The notes below the pieces were generated by a model. That model was not told the origin of the DNA, did no database searches, and saw only the letters and a program-made list of their open reading frames with translations. The position numbers were made by a program, and so were the translations under genes. Shown in pieces: positions 7,358 through 16,154 of a stretch of DNA of 64,000 bases. This DNA comes from Thiocapsa marina 5811 (lineage in GTDB: Bacteria > Pseudomonadota > Gammaproteobacteria > Chromatiales > Chromatiaceae), in contig NZ_AFWV01000010.1 of assembly GCF_000223985.1 (NCBI RefSeq), positions 62,001-126,000 of the forward strand. Reading direction: 5' to 3'. Numbering within the stretch: position 1 is the stretch's first letter; every line of letters begins with the position of its first letter.

Positions 7358-9046
7358 TTACCCGTCGGCGGCACGTCCGCGTTGGGGAAAGAGCCCGCGC
7401 GGACGCTTCTGAATGAAGAGGATGATGAAGACCAACACCAGGATCTTCGCGAGCACGGCACCCGCCCAGGGCTCCATCAACTTGTTGGCAACACCCAAAG
7501 TCAAGCCGGCGACCAAGGTCCCCCAGAGATTGCCGACCCCGCCGAAGACCACGACCATGAAGGAGTCGATGATATAGGCCTGCCCCATATTGGGGCCGAC
7601 GTTGGTCAGCTGGGACAAGGCGACACCGGCGACACCCGCGACACCGGCACCCAGGCCGAATGTCAGTGCATCGACCCGTGCCGAGCGGACACCCATCGAG
7701 CGCGCCATCGCCCGGTTCTGGGCGACCGCCCGCACCTGTAGTCCCAGAGCAGTGCGCTTGAGGATGAGCAGCAAGGCCACGAAGACGATCAGCGAGAAGA
7801 ACAGGATGTAGAGCCGGTTGTAGGTCAAGGCCAAGGCAGGGTTGATCTGAAGCGCACCGCTCATCCAGGACGGATTCTGCACGGCCACGTTTTGGGCCGA
7901 AATCGTCGTACGTACCAGTTGCTGAAGGATCAGACTGATGCCGAAGGTGGCGAGCAATGTCTCGAGCGGTCGACCGTAGAGGAAGCGGATCACGGTGCGC
8001 TCGATCAGGATGCCCAGCAACCCAGCGACGACGAAGGCCGCCGGGATCGCGACAAACAGGGAATAGTCGAGGAATCCGGGCATCGCCTGCTGCACGAGAT
8101 AGGTCGTGTAGGCCCCGATCATGATCAGCTCGCCATGGGCCATGTTGATGACGCCCATGACACCGAAGGTGATCGCCAGGCCGATGGCCGCGAGCACCAA
8201 GACCGACCCGAGACTGAGTCCGAAGAAGAGCGTCTCCGCCGCCGCGTTGAGCTTGAGCCGTTGCTCGGTTGCGGCGAGCGCGCGCTCGGCGGCAACACGC
8301 ACCTGTGGGTCGGACTCGACGTTCAGCAACGTGCTCAGGGCGTTGCGCGATTCAGGATAGAGACTTCCCGCAAGGGTCTCGACCGAGGCGAGCCGGACCG
8401 CAGGGTCCTCGTCGCGCAGGCTCGCGAGCGCCAAACTCAGGTCGAGATAGTCGCGCACGCGCTGATCGTCCTCGCGCCCGAGCTGCTCGCGGATCGCCTC
8501 GATCACCATCGGGTCGGCGTCCCCCAGCATCTGCTGCGCGGCTTCGAGCCGAATGGCCGGATCGGGACTCGCCAGGGTGAGGGCGGCGATCGCCGTACGC
8601 AGTTGGTTGCGCATCCGGTTGTTGATCGTGATCTTCTTGACGGCGCCGCGCTCGACCTCGCCGAGGTCGCTGCCGTGGAAAGCGTCGGTGAGCCGATAGC
8701 CGCCGGGGGCGGGCGTGACCAACACGGGCCGCCGATCGTCCTTGCGGGCGTAGAGGTCACCGGCCAAGAGCGCTTGGAAGAGCCCTGCCGCGCGGGGGTC
8801 ACCCCCGATGGCGATCGCCTCGACTGCGGCCTGCTTCACGTCGAACGAGCGGTCGCTCAGATCGATCAAGGCCGAATCGATCTCATCGGCCAGACTGCCG
8901 AGCGGCAGCCACATCAGAATCAGGAAACCATAGACGAGGCCAAGGTCCGCAAGGCGCGGGAGTCGTCGCGATCGGCTAGTCGGACTCAGGGGCATCTTGA
9001 TACTCGCTGCGGTCGGAGGCTGTCTGGTAGCAGCCCATTGGTTCAT
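7358..9046 (-). CDS. urtB: Urea ABC transporter permease UrtB with N-terminal periplasmic domain
   Basis: A long LivH-type permease (562 residues from the GTG-free Met at 9046; 545 from a second Met at 8995, which gives a more normal signal-peptide n-region RSRRLPR). Neither start has a strong Shine-Dalgarno sequence. After a hydrophobic leader comes an extracytoplasmic helical-repeat region of about 220 residues (HEAT-like: DPAIRLEAAQQML, DEDPAVRLASVETLAG), a known feature of UrtB proteins. It is followed by the permease core with INMAHGELIMIGAYTTY and a RAVAQNRAMARSMG cytoplasmic loop. The long form matches the usual UrtB length. It is the second gene of the urt set, separated from urtA by about 280 bp that include a repeat unit. 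Confidence 0.93.
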   Translation of the reverse strand: MNQWAATRQPPTAASIKMPLSPTSRSRRLPRLADLGLVYGFLILMWLPLGSLADEIDSALIDLSDRSFDVKQAAVEAIAIGGDPRAAGLFQALLAGDLYARKDDRRPVLVTPAPGGYRLTDAFHGSDLGEVERGAVKKITINNRMRNQLRTAIAALTLASPDPAIRLEAAQQMLGDADPMVIEAIREQLGREDDQRVRDYLDLSLALASLRDEDPAVRLASVETLAGSLYPESRNALSTLLNVESDPQVRVAAERALAATEQRLKLNAAAETLFFGLSLGSVLVLAAIGLAITFGVMGVINMAHGELIMIGAYTTYLVQQAMPGFLDYSLFVAIPAAFVVAGLLGILIERTVIRFLYGRPLETLLATFGISLILQQLVRTTISAQNVAVQNPSWMSGALQINPALALTYNRLYILFFSLIVFVALLLILKRTALGLQVRAVAQNRAMARSMGVRSARVDALTFGLGAGVAGVAGVALSQLTNVGPNMGQAYIIDSFMVVVFGGVGNLWGTLVAGLTLGVANKLMEPWAGAVLAKILVLVFIILFIQKRPRGLFPQRGRAADG

Positions 9047-9235
9047 CGGCGAAATCAGAGGTCGACGCGGCTTGCAGACGCGTCGAGCAGGCCGGACGAG
9101 GGCTTACCGAACCGGGCCATCTTTGGAAGAAACATTCCGACTGCGCGTGTCCAAAAGAACTGCGGCGAATTCATTCACCGCTGCACGCCGGTGGATCCCG
9201 TCCACGAAATCACCTAAACCGATCCCGAGAATCAC

Positions 9236-9323
9236 TTGAACCGCGTCCACCGCCGCGCAGACGGGCTCACATCAGGGTGAGCCCGCAACTCGCACTGCGC
9301 ATCACTCGCCGGACGCGGTTCAA
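9236..9323. repeat. Palindrome-ended intergenic unit between urtA and urtB
   Basis: An 88-bp unit beginning TTGAACCGCGTCC and ending GGACGCGGTTCAA, with an internal hairpin (GGGCTCAC / GTGAGCCC around 9263-9282). It belongs to the same family as the other border elements and ends 5 bases before the urtA stop codon. The internal hairpin could reduce transcription from the highly expressed binding-protein gene into urtB. Confidence 0.7.
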
Positions 9324-9328
9324 CTGTC

Positions 9329-10630
9329 CTATTGCGCCTGAGCGCCGAGACAGGTCTTGGTCACCGTATTGAAGTTGCCGCACATGACCGGAGGGGTCCA
9401 ATCGGCGGTGAGGTCCTTGGAGCCTTCGAGGAAGTCCGACCAAGCGTCGCCCGGGACCTCTTCTTCGGTTTCCCAGACCACGGCGAACTGCCCGTCTTCC
9501 TGAATCTCTCCGATCAGCACCGGTTTGGTGATGTGATGATTCGGCAGCATCGTGGCGGTTCCGCCCGTGAGGTTCTTGGTCTCCAGGCCGATGATCGCGG
9601 CCCCCACCGCGTCGGGATCCGTTGTGCCGGCCTTCTCGACCGCTTGCACCCACAGATCGAAGCCGATCTTGTGCGCCTCCATCGGGTCGTTGGTCACGCG
9701 CTTGTCGTTCTTGGTGAAGCCGTGCCAGGTCTCGATAAAGGTCGCGTTGGCCGGGTCGTCGACGCTCATGAAATAGTTCCAGGCGGCGAGATGGCCGACC
9801 AGCGGCTTGGTGTCGATGCCCGAGAGTTCTTCCTCGCCGACCGAGAAGGCGACGACCGGGATATCCTCGGCGGAGACGCCCTGGTTGCCCAGCTCTTTAT
9901 AAAAGGGGACGTTGGCGTCGCCGTTGATCGTCGAGACCACGGCGGTCTTCTTGCCTTCGGAGCCGAAACGCTTGATATCGGAGACGATGGACTGCCAATC
10001 GGAGTGACCGAACGGCGTGTAGTTGATCATGATGTCCTCTTCCGCCACGCCATTCTGCTTGAGGTAGGCTTCGAGGATCTTGTTGGTGGTCCGCGGATAG
10101 ACATAATCAGTGCCGGCGAGCACCCAACGCTCGACGCCGAGCTCGTCTTTCAGGTAGTCGACGGCCGGAATCGCTTGCTGATTGGGCGCGGCACCCGTGT
10201 AGAAGACGTTTTTCGAGGACTCCTCGCCTTCGTACTGCACCGGGTAGAAGAGTAAGCCGTTGAGCTCTTCGAAGACAGGCAACACGGATTTCCTGGACAC
10301 CGAGGTCCAGCACCCGAAGACCACGGCGACCTTGTCCTGTGTCAGCAGCTCGCGCGCCTTCTCGGCGAACAGCGGCCAATCCGACGCGGGGTCGACGACG
10401 ACGGCCTCGAGCTGCTTGCCGAGCAGTCCGCCCTTCTTGTTCTGCTCGTCCACCAGCATCAAGACGGTGTCTTTCAGTGTCGTTTCGCTGATGGCCATGG
10501 TGCCCGAGAGCGAGTGCAGGACCCCGACCTTGATGGTGTCGTCCGCGGCCTGAGCCACGGAGCCGGCGGCGAGGCCAACGGCCAGGCCCGTGCCGAGCAA
10601 GATCGATTTGATCGGGTCGCGTCTAAGCAT
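9329..10630 (-). CDS. urtA: Urea ABC transporter substrate-binding protein UrtA
   Basis: A 433-residue periplasmic binding protein of the type-I fold (LivJ/AmiC-like). The Met at 10630 begins a signal peptide (residues about 1-28, MLRRDPIK then a hydrophobic stretch ending SVAQA-ADD). The mature start IKVGVLHSLSGTMAISE and the blocks FGCWTSVSRKSVLPVFE, YEGEESSKNVFYTGA, GTDYVYPRT and NDPMEAHKIGF are characteristic of UrtA. It captures urea in the periplasm for UrtBCDE. It is first in the set, downstream of a sigma-54 promoter with an NtrC-type site, which fits nitrogen control. An in-frame extension upstream of the Met is non-coding. Confidence 0.95.
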   Translation of the reverse strand: MLRRDPIKSILLGTGLAVGLAAGSVAQAADDTIKVGVLHSLSGTMAISETTLKDTVLMLVDEQNKKGGLLGKQLEAVVVDPASDWPLFAEKARELLTQDKVAVVFGCWTSVSRKSVLPVFEELNGLLFYPVQYEGEESSKNVFYTGAAPNQQAIPAVDYLKDELGVERWVLAGTDYVYPRTTNKILEAYLKQNGVAEEDIMINYTPFGHSDWQSIVSDIKRFGSEGKKTAVVSTINGDANVPFYKELGNQGVSAEDIPVVAFSVGEEELSGIDTKPLVGHLAAWNYFMSVDDPANATFIETWHGFTKNDKRVTNDPMEAHKIGFDLWVQAVEKAGTTDPDAVGAAIIGLETKNLTGGTATMLPNHHITKPVLIGEIQEDGQFAVVWETEEEVPGDAWSDFLEGSKDLTADWTPPVMCGNFNTVTKTCLGAQAQ

Positions 10631-10703
10631 ACGTTCTGGCTCCTGTTGATCGTGAGTCACGTGAGTGATGGGTTCGCGGACGAGGACGTCCGGCAGCACA
10701 CCA

Positions 10704-10719
10704 AGCAAAATGCCGGCCA
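10704..10719 (-). promoter_or_regulatory. Sigma-54 (RpoN) promoter of urtA
   Basis: Read on the minus strand the sequence is TGGCCGGCATTTTGCT. It has the invariant GG (10718-10717) and GC (10706-10705) exactly 10 nt apart, as in the -24/-12 consensus TGGCACG-N4-TTGCT. Transcription would begin near 10694, leaving a leader of about 64 nt before the urtA ATG. Its position behind an NtrC-type site strengthens the call. Confidence 0.75.
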
Positions 10720-10771
10720 CAAGAATCGACTCGTGTTTGGGGGCCCCGCGTGACCTTCCACGGGAGAGAGC

Positions 10772-10786
10772 GCACTGCATTGGTGC
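10772..10786. promoter_or_regulatory. NtrC-type enhancer site upstream of urtA
   Basis: GCACTGCATTGGTGC matches the NtrC dyad GCAC-N6-GGTGC, with the same spacing as the classical glnA enhancer site. It is centred about 85 bp upstream of the predicted sigma-54 start of urtA, the normal distance for NtrC. Only one full site is seen. Confidence 0.65.
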
Positions 10787-10915
10787 GAGCGACGAAGAAA
10801 ACGGCGCGCTCGGCGACCCTCCACGCTCCAAGATCGAACAACCTGGATCTAGTTCGGAATCTGTACTATCGTCGTCGCCGCAAAACCACATAAATATCGG
10901 TAAAGGAGACGGAGA

Positions 10916-11362
10916 ATGCACAAACTTCTGCTTGTAGCGGCGGCAGTGTTGATGACGGGCAACGCGATCGGCGCCGATATGGCTTCGCCGGACGACGCGA
11001 AGGCCATGTCCCAGAAGGCGCAGGCGGCCGTCAACGAGATGGGAAGCGAGCAGGCCTTTGCGCTCTTCGCCGCTTCGGACGGCGGCTTCCAAGATCGCGA
11101 CCTCTATGTCTTCTGCATGGACATGGACGGCGTGATGCTGTCGCACGCGATCAAACCGGAGCTGGTCGGGAAGAATCTTCTGGATTTCGACAAGTACGGC
11201 GATACGCTCTTCAAGAACATGATCGCCGTTGCGAGCAGCACGGGCGAGGGTTGGGTCGACTACAACTGGCCCTATCCGGGCACCGAAGAGATTCGCGAGA
11301 AGACCAGCTATGTGATGACGAACGACCAGGGCTTCTTCTGCGGAGTCGGAGCCTACAAGTAG
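10916..11362 (+). CDS. Secreted single-Cache-domain protein
   Basis: A 148-residue protein with a signal peptide (residues 1-20, MHKLLLVAAAVLMTGNAIGA) and no other membrane segment. The rest is a single Cache domain of the sCache_2 type: QKAQAAVNEMGSEQAFALF, the DLYVFCMDMDGVMLSHAIKPELVGKN core, and GWVDYNWPYPGTEEIREKTSYV near the C-terminus. Such domains normally sense small ligands in chemoreceptors and kinases; here the domain is free in the periplasm with no output module. The start is secured by AAAGGAGA just upstream (10902-10909). It diverges from urtA across 285 bp. A ligand-binding or accessory sensing role is an inference; the link with urea is only positional. Confidence 0.85.
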   Translation: MHKLLLVAAAVLMTGNAIGADMASPDDAKAMSQKAQAAVNEMGSEQAFALFAASDGGFQDRDLYVFCMDMDGVMLSHAIKPELVGKNLLDFDKYGDTLFKNMIAVASSTGEGWVDYNWPYPGTEEIREKTSYVMTNDQGFFCGVGAYK

Positions 11363-11378
11363 CGCGTTTCGAGCCTAA

Positions 11379-11403
11379 GGCATGCCGCGCATAGCGGCAT
11401 GCC
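11379..11403. terminator. Strong hairpin between convergent genes
   Basis: GGCATGCCGC and GCGGCATGCC form a perfect 10-bp stem with a GCATA loop, placed between the stop of the Cache gene (11362) and the stop of the convergent xre gene (11408). There is no clear T-tract on either strand, so it may act as a bidirectional pause or mRNA-end protector rather than a classical intrinsic terminator. Confidence 0.5.
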
Positions 11404-11407
11404 GACG

Positions 11408-11743
11408 CTAGTCCGCGGCGAAGCCGGACTGGTCCGAAGCAACCTTGGCGATCGTCTCCTTACCGCGCTCGTCGGCCTGCCGAAAATACTCGACAAGCTC
11501 GCGCTCACGCGCCGAGAGCGGATCGGTGTCGTCAAGACACAGAAGGTACGTCGGGGTCACGGTGCCGAGCGCAACCGCAAGCTCTTGAGCCTCTTCGAGA
11601 CCCATTCGGCGAATCCCCTGCTCATAGTTGCTGATGCGCGATTTGGAGAGCGATTCGGTACGACCGGAAAGCTCCGATAAGCTCAGCTTCTGATCTTGGC
11701 GGGCAGCGCGTAAGCGCTGCCCGATGCGTTTTGTGAGATCCAT
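11408..11743 (-). CDS. XRE-family helix-turn-helix regulator
   Basis: A 111-residue protein. Residues about 5-65 are a Cro/C1-type HTH (IGQRLRAARQDQKLSLSELS, then SLSKSRISNYEQGIRRMGLEEAQELAVAL), followed by a short acidic region and a helical tail (DPLSARERELVEYFRQADERG) found in many phage-repressor-like or stress regulators. The Met at 11743 is chosen because the HTH begins right after it; 20 upstream codons in frame add nothing recognisable. Residues 10-16 are encoded by a 9-bp inverted repeat (GGGCAGCGC / GCGCTGCCC), which could be chance. Target genes are unknown; there is no adjacent toxin gene. Confidence 0.85.
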   Translation of the reverse strand: MDLTKRIGQRLRAARQDQKLSLSELSGRTESLSKSRISNYEQGIRRMGLEEAQELAVALGTVTPTYLLCLDDTDPLSARERELVEYFRQADERGKETIAKVASDQSGFAAD

Positions 11744-11910
11744 AATTGTTTGGCTCTTCTCACCTGATGTCAGTGGTATTCGGTTGGTTTTTAGTGTACA
11801 CAAATCCTGTTAGGACCTGGCACATTCGCGATGCGCGCGAGGGCAAAAGACACATGATGTCGCCCTCGAAAAGCCTCCGGTGCCCTCCTGTGCGGCCGAA
11901 AGCCGAGCCA

Positions 11911-12891
11911 TCATCCCAGAAAAGCATCTTCCCATTCTTCGACATCGCCCACGGTTTGAGGTTGCGGTTCTACGATCCGGTCCGCAAACGCTCGATCAAG
12001 CGTCTTGATGAAACACTTGGTTTGGGGCGACAGAAATTTCCCGCGTCTCTGTACAATGCCGTAGCTGCGCTTCGGGAAATACTGAGATAGCGGGATTCTA
12101 CTCAAGTTTTCGTCACCCGTCAGACAGACATCCGTAACGATCGAGATTCCGAGGCCCAATTCGACATATTTCTTGATGACCTCCCAGCCGCCAGCCTCCA
12201 AAGTGACCCGATAGGCCAGGCTGTGTTGCTTGAACACCAGATCGACCATCCGCCAGGTGCTGAGATGACGCGGCGGAAGGATCAAGCCGTAGGGTGCGAT
12301 CTCCTCGAGGGTCACCGATTCCCGACCCGCGAGGGGATGATCCATCGGCGTGATCAGCGTCGGCTGATAGGTGACGAACGGACGGTAGGTGATGTCGTCC
12401 GGTACATCCATCATGGAGCCTACGGCGAGGTCCACCTCGTCGGCGCGCAGCATTGCCAGACCGTCGCGGCCGGTCACGTTGTGCATCTTCAGCTCGATTC
12501 CCGGATACTGATCCACGAAGGCGCGTACCGGGTCAGGCAGGATATAGAGGATGGTCGACTCGCCGGCGGCGACGTTCAGCACACCGCGATCGACCCGGCC
12601 GCATTGCGTCGCGAAGGCCTCGTGCAGCTTGTCCATACCCTCGACCAGAGGCTCGGCCATCTGGAAGAGCAAATCGCCTTCGGGGGTCAGCTTGATCTTC
12701 GGGCCGCGCCGCTCGAACAAGACCGTGCTGAACTCGCGCTCCAGCGCTTGAATCTGCAAAGACACGGTGGGTTGACTGAGAAAGATCTTCTCGGCCGCAG
12801 CGCTGACGCTGCCGGTGCGCGCCGCGTGGCAAAAAGCCCGCAGTTGTTTGAGTCGATTCTGTTTATAGTGAATTTGGGATCCTGAGCCCAT
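11911..12891 (-). CDS. LysR-family regulator, CysB-like
   Basis: A 326-residue LysR-type regulator. The winged HTH covers residues about 12-72 (LKQLRAFCHAARTGSVSAAA, SQPTVSLQIQALEREF, LFERRGPKIKLTPEG) and a periplasmic-binding-like effector domain covers 95-300 (GVLNVAAGESTILYILPDPV, LGLGISIVTDVCL). The Q-R-L-K-Q-L-RAF start and overall length are reminiscent of CysB/Cbl-type regulators of sulfur metabolism, but the effector cannot be read from sequence. It is transcribed away from the tat/his block and has no obvious target operon next to it, so it may be a global regulator. Confidence 0.85.
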   Translation of the reverse strand: MGSGSQIHYKQNRLKQLRAFCHAARTGSVSAAAEKIFLSQPTVSLQIQALEREFSTVLFERRGPKIKLTPEGDLLFQMAEPLVEGMDKLHEAFATQCGRVDRGVLNVAAGESTILYILPDPVRAFVDQYPGIELKMHNVTGRDGLAMLRADEVDLAVGSMMDVPDDITYRPFVTYQPTLITPMDHPLAGRESVTLEEIAPYGLILPPRHLSTWRMVDLVFKQHSLAYRVTLEAGGWEVIKKYVELGLGISIVTDVCLTGDENLSRIPLSQYFPKRSYGIVQRRGKFLSPQTKCFIKTLDRAFADRIVEPQPQTVGDVEEWEDAFLG

Positions 12892-13164
12892 CGGGATTTC
12901 GATCTTCGTAATGGTGGTAAAAACTATACTATCTCAGCAGAGGCATTGAAAGAAGCAATTATTTCAACGCAACAGGCGATGCGCCACGCGCCGGGCGAGA
13001 GGCGCTACGGCCGGATCTCGCGTGACCGAGCTGGCGAACGACATCGTATGAACGCAATCATGCAAGGCTGTCGGAGCCTTGCATGACACAGGATGCGGCC
13101 AAGTGCCGGATGGAGGAAAAACCCGAACAATGGCGCCGATCGAGGACAGGCGCCGTGGAACCGC

Positions 13165-14364
13165 TCAAGCCTCGTCGAGCTGATTAAGGATGTTGCGCGC
13201 CACGCGGCGTTGATCGGCATCGCCCTCCTCCAGAACCTCGTAGAGCACCGTACGCGCGGCGAAGGTGCTGCCGAGCTCGCGCAGTCGGTTCGCCCGCCGA
13301 ATCTTCTCCTCGACCGAGTTGATTGCGGGGGACGTGGTGCGCGCCGTGTCTGCCGGGTGCGAGTCAGGGTTTCGAGGCGTCTTCGAGATCTCTTCGGCCT
13401 CGATCAGATCCAGCTCGGCCTCCATCTCGGATTCGCTTAACGGCTGCCAGCGATCCGGATCGTCGAAGTGCGGATCGAGATCGCGCCCGATCTCCCGCAG
13501 CTCGGGCCGCGGCGTCACTCGGCCCGGGCTCGATCCGCCGGCCGGACCCTCGGGGGCTGACGGCGATGACGAAAATGCGCTGCCCGAGGCGTCCGGATCC
13601 GGATCCTCGTCGGTGACCGTCGCGCGCCGCCCCACCAGGACCTTCGAAAAGACAATCCCCAGCTCGAACAGCAACCACATGGGCACGGCAAGCAAGGTCT
13701 GGGAGATGACATCCGGCGGCGTCAGGAGCATACCCACGACAAAGGCACCGACGATCACGTAAGGACGCTTCGAGGCGAGGGCGGCCGGCGTCGTGATGCC
13801 GGCCGCCACCAGCAAGATGGTGGCGATCGGGATCTCGAAGGCGATTCCGAAGGCGAAGAACAAGGCCAGCACGAAGTCCAGATAGGCCGAGATGTCCGTC
13901 ATCATCGCCACGCCATCCGGCGTGGACGCCGACAGAAACGCGAAGATCAGCGGGAAGACGACGAAGTAGGCGAACGCGACACCGACGTAGAACAGGATGA
14001 TGCTCGAGATCAGCAGCGGCGTCGCCAACCGCTTTTCGTGCTTGTAGAGCCCGGGCGCGATGAACCCCCAGAACTGGTAGAGCAGGAAGGGCATCGCCAG
14101 GAACACCGCAGCGATCAGGGCCAACTTGAAAGGCGTCAGAAAGGGCGCGGCCACCTGGGTGGCGATCATCGTATTGCCCTCCGGCAACTGCGCCATCAAG
14201 GGCGCCGCCACGAAGGTATAGATCTCGTTGGCGAACGGGAAAAGCGCCAGGAACACCACGAAGATGGCGATCGACATGCGGATCAGACGATCGCGCAGCT
14301 CGATCAAATGGGAGACGAAAGGCTGTTCGGCACCCGGATCGTCGGGCTGCATCGCGGGGGACAT
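13165..14364 (-). CDS. tatC: Twin-arginine translocase subunit TatC with long C-terminal tail
   Basis: A 399-residue protein. Residues 1-247 are a complete TatC: six membrane segments, [14 protein letters not shown] at the N-terminus, [14 protein letters not shown], and FGIAFEIPI. TatC binds the twin-arginine signal peptide and with TatB forms the receptor of the folded-protein exporter. E. coli TatC ends near residue 258; here a 152-residue cytoplasmic tail follows. It is acidic and Pro/Ser-rich (248-349) and ends with a helical segment (350-397: [40 protein letters not shown]) resembling the C-terminal domain of FimV. The Met at 14364 is preferred over an upstream one at 14424. It is last of tatA-tatB-tatC. 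Confidence 0.93.
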   Translation of the reverse strand: MSPAMQPDDPGAEQPFVSHLIELRDRLIRMSIAIFVVFLALFPFANEIYTFVAAPLMAQLPEGNTMIATQVAAPFLTPFKLALIAAVFLAMPFLLYQFWGFIAPGLYKHEKRLATPLLISSIILFYVGVAFAYFVVFPLIFAFLSASTPDGVAMMTDISAYLDFVLALFFAFGIAFEIPIATILLVAAGITTPAALASKRPYVIVGAFVVGMLLTPPDVISQTLLAVPMWLLFELGIVFSKVLVGRRATVTDEDPDPDASGSAFSSSPSAPEGPAGGSSPGRVTPRPELREIGRDLDPHFDDPDRWQPLSESEMEAELDLIEAEEISKTPRNPDSHPADTARTTSPAINSVEEKIRRANRLRELGSTFAARTVLYEVLEEGDADQRRVARNILNQLDEA

Positions 14365-14475
14365 GGGTGATGTTCTCGTCGCAGGTTGTATGGCGGATCC
14401 GCGAGCGGACCGGGCGAGCGACACGTCCGTCGGCTTGCCCGACAGGCGTGGGTCGGGTCGCCGGATCGACCCCGA

Positions 14476-14847
14476 TCAGCTCGCGGAGGTGTCTCGCTCG
14501 GTTTGAGGGCGGGTCGAGGTCGCCTCGCCGCCCCCCGCGGGTGTCTGGTCCCGAGGCGGTGTGGATACGGCCTCGGTGCCCGAGGCCGGCGCCCGGGAGC
14601 GTGGTTTCGCCGGTTCTTCGAGGATGCTCTCGAGCGGGCGGCTGCGCGCCTGTTTGTCGAGAATCTCCTTAAGCTCGTCGGCCTTGAGTTCGCGCCGGAT
14701 GTCCTCTTGAACCGATGACAGGGTGCGGCGCGCACGTCCAAGCCAAAGTCCCGCGATGCGCGCAACCTTCGGCAGGCGCTCGGGACCGATGACAACGAGG
14801 GCCACGACGCCGATCACCAACAGCTCCCAGAAACCCATGTCGAACAT
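14476..14847 (-). CDS. tatB: Twin-arginine translocase subunit TatB
   Basis: A 123-residue protein beginning MFDMGFWELLVIGVVALVVI, with one membrane helix, the GPERLPKVAR hinge that defines TatB, an amphipathic helix (WLGRARRTLSSVQEDIRREL) and a charged, Pro-rich disordered tail. TatB and TatC form the substrate-binding complex at the inner membrane. It lies between tatA and tatC in the usual order on the same strand. Confidence 0.95.
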   Translation of the reverse strand: MFDMGFWELLVIGVVALVVIGPERLPKVARIAGLWLGRARRTLSSVQEDIRRELKADELKEILDKQARSRPLESILEEPAKPRSRAPASGTEAVSTPPRDQTPAGGGEATSTRPQTERDTSAS

Positions 14848-14912
14848 GGCAACCTCGCGTGACCGCCTCGCTAAGTGGACGCTTTGGGGGAAACGCCTTC
14901 GAAGACAACGCC

Positions 14913-15173
14913 TTAGGCGGATTTATCCGATGGCTTCGCCGGCTCGCGTTTGGCGGCGTCGCCTTCGGCGACGCGCTTCTCGGCGGTCTGCTCGACCCGC
15001 TTTGCCTCGGCTTCTTCCTCGGCCTTCTCGCTCTCCGACATTGCACTGCGGAACCCCTTCACCGCATTGCCCAGATCCGAGCCGATGCCCTTGAGTCGTT
15101 TGGTCCCGAACAACAGCAGAACGATGACCAGGATGATCAGAAGCTGCCAGATACTGATGCCACCAGCGCCCAT
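14913..15173 (-). CDS. tatA: Twin-arginine translocase subunit TatA
   Basis: An 86-residue protein: short N-terminus, one membrane helix ([16 protein letters not shown]), the conserved [20 protein letters not shown] hinge and amphipathic helix, then a long charged tail ([14 protein letters not shown]). TatA oligomers form the transport path of the Tat system. It is the first of the tatABC genes and lies about 190 bp downstream of hisE, an arrangement common in gammaproteobacteria. Confidence 0.95.
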   Translation of the reverse strand: MGAGGISIWQLLIILVIVLLLFGTKRLKGIGSDLGNAVKGFRSAMSESEKAEEEAEAKRVEQTAEKRVAEGDAAKREPAKPSDKSA

Positions 15174-15365
15174 GTTTTCCTCCGTACCGTCGACTGAGAC
15201 GGTCGACTCGATTCAGTGGGGAAGCCGACGGAGCACAACGCCCTCGGCTGGATTTTCGATGTCTTCCGTACCCCTGTCCCGGAGTTGCGGAAGCGCCCGG
15301 ATCATACCGCAATCGCGTAGAGGCGGTTAGTCCTCGACAAGCCAAGGCCGAGCACGCGATCAGGG

Positions 15366-15683
15366 TCAAGATTTACGCCCGGCCTTTTCTTCCAGACCCG
15401 ACAGGCCGAAACGACGATCCAGCTCCGCAAGAACATCGCCGGGTCCGAGACCCTGCTGCGCAAGCAGGACCAGCGTGTGAAACCAAAGATCCGCCACCTC
15501 GTGCACGATCTTCTCGGGGACACCGTCCTTGGCCGCCATAACGGTTTCGGTCGCTTCCTCCCCGATCTTCTTGAGGATGGCATCGAGACCTTTGGAATAA
15601 AGGCCCGCGACATAGGAGCTTCCCGGATCCGCCTCCTTTCGCGACTCCAGAACATCGGACAACCGCTCGAGCAAGTCATTCAT
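15366..15683 (-). CDS. hisE: Phosphoribosyl-ATP pyrophosphatase HisE
   Basis: A 105-residue MazG-like all-helical enzyme catalysing the second step of histidine biosynthesis (PR-ATP to PR-AMP). Conserved features include [20 protein letters not shown] and [15 protein letters not shown], whose acidic residues (EE..E and E..D) bind the metal. It follows hisI by 6 bp on the same strand, so HisI and HisE are separate proteins here, not the fused HisIE. Confidence 0.95.
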   Translation of the reverse strand: MNDLLERLSDVLESRKEADPGSSYVAGLYSKGLDAILKKIGEEATETVMAAKDGVPEKIVHEVADLWFHTLVLLAQQGLGPGDVLAELDRRFGLSGLEEKAGRKS

Positions 15684-15689
15684 GGTCGA

Positions 15690-16085
15690 TTAAACCTTAC
15701 CGTAAATCGTCTGCGGATCTTTCAGTACGGGCGCGATCTCGACCCAGCGCCCCTGCGCATCGAGCTCGCGGAAGAAGCAGTTGTGACGTCCGGTATGGCA
15801 GGCGATCCCGCCCTTCTGCTCGACCTCGAGGAGCACCACGTCCGCATCGCAGTCGATCCGAATAGCGTGCACCACCTGCTGGTGGCCAGACTCCTCGCCC
15901 TTGTGCCACAGCCGTCCGCGCGAACGCGACCAGTAGACCGCGTGTCCGGTCTCGCGCGTCAGCCGCAATGACTCCGGATTCATCCAGGCCATCATCAGAA
16001 TGGTCCCGGTCGCGCGCTCCTGCGCAATCGCCGGCACCAGTCCCTGATCATCCCAGTGGATGGCGTCGAGCCAATCGTCAGACAT
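15690..16085 (-). CDS. hisI: Phosphoribosyl-AMP cyclohydrolase HisI
   Basis: A 131-residue enzyme of the third histidine step (PR-AMP ring opening). Zinc ligands are visible: Cys79 in IDCDAD, Cys96 and Cys103 in CHTGRHNC; Asp80 and Asp82 bind magnesium. The [17 protein letters not shown] block is the family signature. The Met at 16085 is preferred over one seven codons upstream because the MSDDWLD start matches the family. It lies between hisA and hisE. Confidence 0.95.
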   Translation of the reverse strand: MSDDWLDAIHWDDQGLVPAIAQERATGTILMMAWMNPESLRLTRETGHAVYWSRSRGRLWHKGEESGHQQVVHAIRIDCDADVVLLEVEQKGGIACHTGRHNCFFRELDAQGRWVEIAPVLKDPQTIYGKV

Positions 16086-16154
16086 TCTCGATCTCCCCGC
16101 GGCCACGCCGGTGTCGATGACATCCGGCTCCGCGCGTGTGGTATTCGTCCCGGC

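Noticed and set aside
11701-11722. Inverted repeat GGGCAGCGC / GCGCTGCCC
   Set aside because: It lies within the xre coding region in an Arg/Ala-rich stretch, where such pairing arises easily; no sign of a regulatory role.
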